A model generated the notes under the pieces. The model did not search any database and was not told where the DNA came from. It worked only from the letters and a program-made list of their open reading frames with translations. From assembly GCA_008704415.1 (NCBI GenBank), contig VXIS01000267.1, forward strand, positions 1 through 64,000: 64,000 nucleotides of DNA, given 5' to 3'. A program made the position numbers and the translations under genes. Shown here in pieces: positions 57,175 to 64,000 of the stretch. The stretch comes from Sphaerosporella brunnea. Lineage: Eukaryota; Ascomycota; Pezizomycetes; Pezizales; Pyronemataceae. Numbering within the stretch: the stretch's first letter is position 1; every line of letters begins with the position of its first letter.

Positions 57175-60100
57175 TTACGCCAAACCACCGCGCACCGCCC
57201 TCCACGCAAGGGCGCCAACGCCCAAGCAAAACCCACCAAACGCGGCATCGATCGCCGCCACGATCCCCGAGGCTCCATCAGCCACTTCCTCCACCTCCGG
57301 GAAGGCGCCCGGCACACGCATCGGCCCACCGCAGGAGGCAACGGGCGGCACCCGCTTCATGCGCTCCTGCTTCTCCTTCCGTCGGCAGCGCGCCTCCACC
57401 TTCCGGCGGCGCCGCCGGGCGGCAAGCCGCTTTGCCGCCTCGGCGTCCTCCATCGCCTGCAGAAGGCGGGCTTGCGCTGCCTGCTCCTCAGCTTTCTTCG
57501 CAGCCTGGAGCACGGCCTCCTCTTCCTGCTGGATGGCGGCCAGCCGAGCTGCTTCGGCCAGCCGCCGCCGTGTCGCTTCGCCTTTCCTCGCCAGTTCGGC
57601 CGCTTGGATCCGCTGGATCCGCGCACCGTCGGTGGCGAGGACTGCGACAGCTTCAGGAACAGAAGGCGCGTGAGCTCCAGCCGTAGCCGGTCCAGTTGCG
57701 CACGGGGCGAGAGCATATAGGTCGTGAGGATTTAGAGTGGGGTTAACCATAACCACGGCCATCTCTGTATCTTCACGTTTCTGGGCCTCTTCGGCTTCCC
57801 CGGCGATGTCGGTATCTTCAACTTTCTGGGCCTCTTCGACTTCCCCGGCGATGTCGGTATCTTCAACTTTCTGGGCCTCTTCGACTTCCCCGGCGATGTC
57901 GGTATCTTCAACTTTCTGGGCCTCTTCGACTTCCCCGGCGATGTCGGTATCTTCAACTTTCTGGGCCTCTTCGACTTCCCCGGCGATGTCAATATCTTCA
58001 ACTTCCTGGGCCTCTTCAACTTCCCCTGCCATGGCTGTATCTTCAAGTGTCTGGGCCTCTTCGACTTCCCCGGCCATGTCGGTATCTTCAGTTTTTTGGG
58101 CCTCGTCGACATCCCCGGCCTGCTCCGGATCTTCAAGTTCCTGCGCCTCCCTTGCGATCTGTGTATCTTCAAATTTCTGATCATCTTCGACTTCCACGGC
58201 CATGTCGGGATCTTCAACTTTCTGGGCCTCTTGGACTTCCCCGGCCATCCCTGTATGTTCATGGTTCTGCGCCGCTTCAACCTCCCCGGCCATGTCTGTG
58301 TCTTCCGGTTTCTGGGCCTCCCCGCCCATGTCTGTATGTTCAGGTTCCTGGGCCTCTTGGACTTCCCCGGGCATCCCTGTATCTTCATGGTTCTGCGCCT
58401 CTTCAACCTCCCCGGCCATGTCTGTGTCTTCAGGTTTCTGGGCTTCCACGGCCATGTCTGTGTCTTCAGGTTTCTGGGCCTCCCCGCCCATGTCTGTATG
58501 TTCAGGTTCCTGGGCCTCTTGGACTTCCCCGGGCATCCCTGTATCTTCATGGTTCTGCGCCTCTTCAACCTCCCCGGCCATGTCTGTGTCTTCAGGTTTC
58601 TGGGCTTCCACGGCCATGTCTGTGTCTTCAGGTTTCTGGGCCTCCTCGCCCATGTCTGTATGTTCAGGTTCCTGGGCCTCTTGGACTTCCCCGGCCATCC
58701 CTGTATCTTCATGGTTCTGCGCCGCTTCAACCTCACCGGCCATGTCTGTGTCTTCAGGTTTCTGGGCCTCCCCGCCCAAGTCTGTATGATCAGGTTCCTG
58801 GGCCTCTTGGACATCCCCGGCCATCCCTGTATCTTCATGGTTCTGCACCTCTTCAACCTCCCCGGCCATGTCTGTGTCTTCAGGTTTCTGGGCCTCCACG
58901 GCCATGTCTGTGTCTTCAGGTTTCTGGGCCTCCACGGCCATGTCTGTGTCTTCAGGTTTCTGGGCCTCTTGGACTTCCCCGGCCATCTCTATATCTTCCA
59001 GTTTCTGGGACTCTTCGACTGCCCCGTCCATGTCTGTATCTTCGTGTTTCTGGGCCTCTTCGACCTCCCAGGCCATGTCTGTATCTTCTGAATCAAAAGG
59101 TTCAGGCCCAAACAACTCCTCCATGAGGTCATCCTGGTCATCATTGTCATCAAGCTGCGTCGCGTCCTCAGTCATCTCCGGATCATCGGCCATCTCTGTA
59201 TCTTCAAGTTTTTGGGCCACTTCAACTTCCCCCATCTGCTGAGCATCGGCTGCCATCTGTTCTTCCGCACGCTTCTGTTCCTCCGCCCACTTCACCTCTT
59301 CCTGCGCCCTGCGCGCATGCTCAGCCTTTTGTTTCCGTGCCAGCTCCTTTTGCATAGCTCGTTCCGCCTTTCTCGCCTTCGCGGCTTCTTCGCGTTTCTC
59401 AGCCTCTTCAAGTTCCCTGGCCAGTCTAGCTGCGGCTGCCTCGGCACGTTGCTTTTCGTCGGCCTCTCGCTTCGCCATCGCTTTCTGTATCTGAGCTTTC
59501 TCCTCCTGCACAACTTGTTCCGCTTTCCTCGCCGCCTCCTCGCGCCGCGCTGCAAGTCGCTTGAACGCCTCTTCTCGTCGAGCTGCTTCCGCTTCGTCGA
59601 ATTTTGGTGGCGCCGCCGAATTCGGGGCTTTCAGGCGCAACTGCGCTTCTCGCACGGCTTGTGTATGCTTGAGCGCGCGCACGCGACGGGCTTCTTCCTC
59701 TTGCTGTTTCTTGGCAGTTGAAGCTTCCTTTGCTGATGGGTTCCCGGGAGCACTGTCCATAGCGGAATCCTTCGTGTTCTTGCGTATATATTAGCGTCAT
59801 CTTTTCCGCTCTGCTGAAGGCGGAAAACTCACCTCCTGCTTGTCGTCTTTCGAATCTTTCTTTTCCTTCTCATCATCATTCTTCGACTTCTTGCGCAAAT
59901 ATTAGCCTCATATTCTACCCCCCGAAGAAGGGTAACAGCTCACCTCCTTCAGATCCATCTTATCCTTCTTGTCCTCCTTCTCATCATTCTCAATCTCTCC
60001 AGATTCATCTTTCTCGCCGTCGATATCCATCTCCCCATCGTCGCCAAACAGCTCGCCGTCAATCTTTCTCCCCAGTTGCGTGTCAATGTTGCGCGCCTCC

Positions 60101-60426
60101 TCGACCATCCTCAGCCTCGCCTCCTGTTTCGACTTCTGTCGCAGCTGCTGCTGCAGCGCGAGAAACTCCGCCTTCGCCGCCTCGCACAGGGCGGGGAGAC
60201 TCGCGGCCGCTTGCTCACGGGTGGCGTCGGCGGCGGCGGCTTCGGCGCGGAGCTTCTGGAGGGCTAAGGCGCGTGCAGTGCGCGCCTGATTAGGGGAGTG
60301 AGGAGATTGGTGGGCTTGGGAGAGAGCAACAGCGGATCCGGCGCGAACTGGAACTTGCAGCGTGCCTGTTGTAGCGGGTCGCGCGAGCTTGCGGCCGGGA
60401 GGGGTGCTGAGGTTCGGGGTACTCAT
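57175..60426 (-). CDS. three-exon gene for a 1047-residue coiled-coil, acidic-repeat protein
   Basis: Function unknown. Exon 1 is 60426-59944 (ATG, 161 codons), intron 1 59943-59890, exon 2 59889-59833 (19 codons), intron 2 59832-59779, and exon 3 59778-57175 (867 residues and stop). Both introns are 54 nt and phase 0, with GTGAGY donors, a GCTAAT branch sequence and a CGCAAG acceptor. The N-terminal part is Ala/Ser-rich, then charged (MDIDGEKDESGEIENDEKED). Exon 3 starts with a long Ala/Glu/Arg/Lys coiled coil (about 185 residues) and continues into about 450 residues of 12- and 15-residue acidic repeats (AQKPEDTDMAGEVEE type). A second coiled coil (AELARKGEATRRRLAEAA) follows, and the protein ends in a Gly/Ala-rich hydrophobic stretch. 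The leader is CT-rich. Long frames on the other strand and in other frames across the repeats are shadows. Confidence 0.85.
57770..59090. repeat. coding tandem repeats (45-bp units and a 162-bp higher-order unit)
   Basis: Between 57811 and 57990 at least four consecutive 45-bp units are nearly identical (AQKVEDTDIAGEVEE). Further up, a 162-bp unit coding for four sub-units of 12, 15, 15 and 12 residues is tandemly repeated at 58321-58482 and 58483-58644, with a diverged third copy from 58645. All units are multiples of three, so copy-number change keeps the frame. Confidence 0.9.
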
Positions 60427-60900
60427 CTTCGCGGTGCGGAAATGTGTGTAAAAAGTCTGCGGGATTGTGGGTTTGATCAAGCGCTGTCTTGATCTTCGGG
60501 TGTGGTTGCGGTTGCGGTTGCGGCTGCAAAGATGTTTGTGGGGAGCGGGGTGTGTGTAGATGGGAGGGAGAGAAGAGGTGTGGGAGCAGTGGGTGGGGAA
60601 GAGGTAGATGTCGATTGTTGCTGGGACGGCGGGTGGCGCGCTAATGTGTCATGGATAGTCACTCGGCCGGCGAAAATTTCTTAGTGTTAGGGTAAACACC
60701 ACTGGACAGACAATACGTACAGATGCATTGGCATCAAAGAGCTATGAATGCTTGCTGCACTCCCCAGCTGAAGCCTTCATCGGCTATTTATCCATCACCA
60801 AACCTTCGACATGCCGAAGTCCTGTCATCTTCTTGAGCTTGCCTGAACATTCACCCATCACCTACTATACTACTGTCCATCGCTGCGCTGAGCTGTCAAG

Positions 60901-61492
60901 CACAAGCCAGCACTCAGTAACTATTTCAAACATGGGCCAGCACTCATAGCCAGTTTTGAGCACTAGTCAGCACTCATTGTCTGTTTCGAGCATGTGTCAG
61001 TACTTATAGCCTGTTTTAAGCATGTACTAGCACTCAAAGCCGGTTTTGAGTTTAAGCCAGTACGCAAAGACTAGTTCAAGCATGCGCTAGCACTCAGAGC
61101 CTTCTTCGAGCACGTACCAGCACTTACACCGTTTTCTAGCATGAACCAGCACTCATAGACTATTTCCAACATAGGCCAGCACTCATATCCGGTTCCAAGC
61201 ACATGCCAGCACTCAAAGCCGGTGTCAAGCAGGAGCCAGCACTCATGGTCTGTTTTGAGCATGTGTCAGTACTCATGGGCTGTTTCAAGCATGTGCCAGC
61301 ACTCAAAGCAGGTTTTGAGCACGTGCCAGCACGAATAGACTAGTTCAAGCCTGAGCCAGCACTCATAGACTACTTCAAAGATGCACCAGCACTCCAAGAC
61401 TGTTTCGAGCACGAGCCAACACTCATACACAAATTCAAACATGAGTCACCACTCATAGACTACTTGAAACATAAGCCAGCACTGATAGACTA
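60901..61492. repeat. 30-bp minisatellite, left part
   Basis: About 20 units of 30 bp (one of 29), consensus close to CATGAGCCAGCACTCATAGA plus CTATTTCAAG. The CAGCACT core is the most constant part. The array is split at a TA by a transposon and resumes at 63817. On the minus strand a unit reads as ten codons with an ECW core. Confidence 0.95.
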
Positions 61493-63814
61493 TGGTGCGA
61501 GGGCCCTAGAACCATGACCTTCGTTAGTGGGGGGTTACCCGGGCCTGACAAGCAAGTGATGAACGATGATGCATCTGATATTAATATGATAAAATAAAAT
61601 TTTAGAAATCAAAGTCCATCAGCTATCTACACCAACACACGTCGGTGACTCTGATACACCCGCTCCTTAAAGGCAGCAGTACCATATGTCTCTCCGTTCA
61701 AGTAAGCTTAATGAATCCGATCAACCCGTTCAAAAAACTTCATTACCAGTTCGTCTGATACACCTTGCGGTCCTAGACAACGTGGAATCATTTCCCTAAG
61801 CGCGGGCAAGCTGTAAGAACAATTCTTACGTGCAGACGTTTTTGACTTGCCCCACACATACTCGATAGGGTTCATTTCAGGGTGGTACTTTGGAAGCATC
61901 ATACATTGATGTCCCGCACGTTCAATGATCTCCTCAACGCGACCCTTTTGTTCCATAAAATCCTTCTCCAGTGCAAGAATTCCACGAGCACAGTTCTGAC
62001 ACCCTTTAAGGTAGGCTGGGTTAACGTTTGATGAGTCAGGTTTCTCAGGATTACGGCACTGCAGACTGAGTGTTGGTTTCCACAGTCCTCTCTCCTGGAG
62101 TACAAGACAGGCCCCTTTCTGATCTCCATTTGGAAGAACCATTGCCTGATCTTCACCAGTGCGTGGATTTTTAGTGGCACGCATGAACGGCTGTTTTCCA
62201 CCTGGACCCATTGCAATCTTGCTGGAGCGTAGAGCATCGGGTGCATATCCAGAGTGTAAAGTCGAATTATCAAAGATAAAAACTACCTGGCAGCCAGGAA
62301 ATGCCAATTCAAATAAAGGGATAACCACCAGCTCTATTTGCTTGGCAAGTAGCTCACTGGTCCACCATACATCGCCTCAGCACTCCAAGAAAAATGCGGC
62401 CTGGCGTAGATCCTTGCGCATACGTTCTTTCAGGCCATATGTTGGTAGCTGCTCAATTGGAATCCAAGAAGGGGCACGCAACCTCCCAGCACATGTGACA
62501 AAGTCCAATGTATTTATGGCTGCTCCATCGCCTTTTGGTCGCAGTGGATACCAGTCTTCACTGATCCAACCATGTGATCGGCCTTCGTTGGTAAAAAAGA
62601 TTGTTTCATCTTGGTACACCTCGACGACAGGCCTTTCTCCAGGTTTTAAGCTTTCAGGAAAGCGACAGCGTATAGCCTGAAGACTGTTGTCTCCACCGGT
62701 ACCAATTGCAGCAAGCACTCGAAAGAATTCCACTTTACGCTCTTTAAGACGCTCAATCGCTGGGAGGAATTCCTGCTGTCGATATTCTACGACATCATGT
62801 CGTTCATGGCCGTCTTTATATAATCCTTTTTGTAGGTCTTTCCACCGGAATCCCTCTTTTTTGAGAAACTTAGGGGCTGTCGTGGAATACAACGTCCTCC
62901 TTACACTCTCTGAGGTTGCGTCTTCAGCAACACCGTGATTTTTCCAGTAATCTGTAATTGCATCAGCTAGAGCAACCGAGTCCACCTTTTGCTTTTTATC
63001 CGCCAGAAATTCTCTGATGAACAGAATGGTGCCTTCATCCTTGAGCTTCTCTAGTGTTTTAGAATGACGGCCCTGTTGGCTGCACCAAAATATCCAGGAT
63101 TGGACCCACAGACGCTCCTGACGCAGGATCCGCTTTTTAACCCAGCTGGATCCTTTTCCTTGCGTTCCAGCTACCATCTCTGCAAGCAGTTTACGCAGCT
63201 TGGCCCAGAAGTGCCGAATGAGGCCCAGGATTTGATAATTGAGGAGTGCTTCGATTTGTCGTAGCCATTTGACATCTGTTCGTTCTTTCTCTCCAGGACG
63301 TAGGGTTTTAAGCTTCAGAACCCGCTGATGATCCAGCTTTGCCTCTTGCAGCACAACCTTTTTGATCTGATTTACCCGCTGGTTTTGTTTTTTTCGGAGA
63401 CGCCCAGAATTAGGCCAACTGACTTTCATGCCTTCCACATTATCCCTTCTAATACCAGCCGGTAGCTGGACGCGCGAAAAAACGCGCTTGCCAGCAGCTA
63501 TGTCCGCTGGAGTTTCCTTTAAATAAAAGCCGGTGACCTTTCCCTGCTCAACAATGGGTACTTTCATGCCGGTAGAATTGATTGTACGTTTGGAAAAGCT
63601 AGAGAGCGTAGGCAGGAAGGACTGGATGCGTGGGAGGCGAAGGGTGTAGAAGTCGTGAAAGGCGTAGGAAAGACGAGACGCGCGTGGGGGAGACTCGTAG
63701 CCCGGCCACTCCGATCATTTTGGGTGCCGTCGGGGCATCACTGATAATCACTCGCTTGTCAGGCCCGGGTAACCCCCCACTAACGAAGGTCATGGTTCTA
63801 GGGCCCTCGCACCA
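61493..63814 (-). mobile_element. Tc1/mariner-superfamily transposon with 61-bp perfect inverted repeats
   Basis: A 2322-bp element. The first and last 61 bp (61493-61553 and 63754-63814) are exact inverted repeats beginning TGGTGCGAGGGCCCTAGAAC; similarity continues for several more bases. It is flanked by TA on both sides (61491-61492, 63815-63816). Deleting it with one TA restores an exact 30-bp minisatellite unit. It carries one transposase gene on the minus strand with a single nonsense codon. Perfect ends and a clean insertion site indicate recent transposition. Confidence 0.95.
61708..63567 (-). pseudogene. DDE transposase with one in-frame TGA
   Basis: The reading frame runs from ATG 63567 to a stop at 61708, 619 codons, interrupted only by TGA at 62379-62377 (codon 397). 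The N-terminal half is basic and helical (NQRVNQIKKVV; ALADAITDYWKNHG and SESVRRTLY look like helix-turn-helix DNA-binding segments). The catalytic triad is Asp320 in VYQDETIFF, Asp433 in FIFDNSTLHSG and Glu569 in YHPEMNPIEYVWG. The 135 residues between the second Asp and the Glu far exceed the 34 or so of classical Tc1/mariner enzymes and hold Cys residues (SLQC, GCQNC, HQC). Sequence after the TGA continues in frame (DVWWTSELLAKQIE). The TGA could be a mutation or lie in an unrecognised intron. Confidence 0.9.
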
Positions 63815-63816
63815 TA

Positions 63817-64000
63817 CTTTAAACTTGCACTAGCACTCAGAGCCTTTTTCAAGCACGCACCAGCACTTATAGACTAATTCAAAGATGAGTCAGCACTCCT
63901 AGACTATTTCAAACATCGACCAGCACTCATAGCCGGTTTCGAGCACAAGCCAGCGCTCATACAATTTTGTTGCACGAACCAGCACAGATATACTATTTCA
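63817..64000. repeat. 30-bp minisatellite, right part
   Basis: Continuation of the array after the transposon, about six units to the window edge and presumably beyond. Units are somewhat more diverged, and the minus-strand frame contains stops. Confidence 0.9.

Noticed and set aside
57732..59126. Long open frames on both strands (up to 374 codons) over the acidic repeat region
   Set aside because: They arise because a stop-free 15-codon repeat is open in several frames. Only the minus-strand frame joins flanking exons and has coiled-coil ends.
60901..61492. Regular 30-bp repeats that could be mistaken for a CRISPR array
   Set aside because: The units are directly adjacent with no unique spacers, they vary along their whole length, and the context is eukaryotic.

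Overview
The window looks like a repeat-rich accessory segment of a filamentous fungal chromosome, most likely an agaricomycete basidiomycete. The reasons are a FunK1-type protein kinase, very short introns (52-54 nt) with GTGAGY donors, pyrimidine-rich 5' leaders, Tad-like LINEs, a chromodomain Ty3/gypsy element, and hAT and Tc1/mariner DNA transposons. Nothing prokaryotic, viral or organellar was seen, and no rRNA or tRNA gene could be supported. The species cannot be named from the sequence alone.

Layout. 0-2 kb: LTR-like sequence and the 3' end of a chromovirus pol gene. 2-10 kb: decayed DNA with a gypsy RT scrap, a broken Glu/Arg-rich coiled-coil gene and a hAT dimerisation-domain relic. 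10-21 kb: a GC-rich hAT MITE, LINE 3' ends, one member (A) of an unrecognised paralogous gene pair, a small spliced gene whose 5' leader carries a MITE, and a hAT element inserted in a LINE tail. 21.7-23.9 kb: an intact FunK1 kinase gene. 27-36 kb: nested repeats (a second GC-rich MITE, two LINE copies, a third MITE, a second hAT copy) around a long unrecognised reading frame. 36.8-37.4 kb: paralogue B. 37-57 kb: mostly anonymous sequence with a gypsy RT fragment, a Tc1/mariner fragment, a 173-bp tandem duplication and an HNH-like reading frame. 57.2-60.4 kb: a well-supported three-exon gene for a 1047-residue coiled-coil protein full of acidic tandem repeats. 60.9 kb to the end: a 30-bp minisatellite split by a 2.3-kb Tc1/mariner-type transposon.

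There is no operon-like logic. The clearest results are base-resolution transposition events: four non-autonomous or deleted hAT elements and one TA-inserting element with target-site duplications, a family of LINE 3' ends sharing a terminal hairpin, and three probable host genes (FunK1, the 57-60 kb repeat protein, and the small 16.5-kb gene). Positions of unspliced reading frames were read directly; exon models were inferred by eye from donor, branch and acceptor signals and frame continuity.
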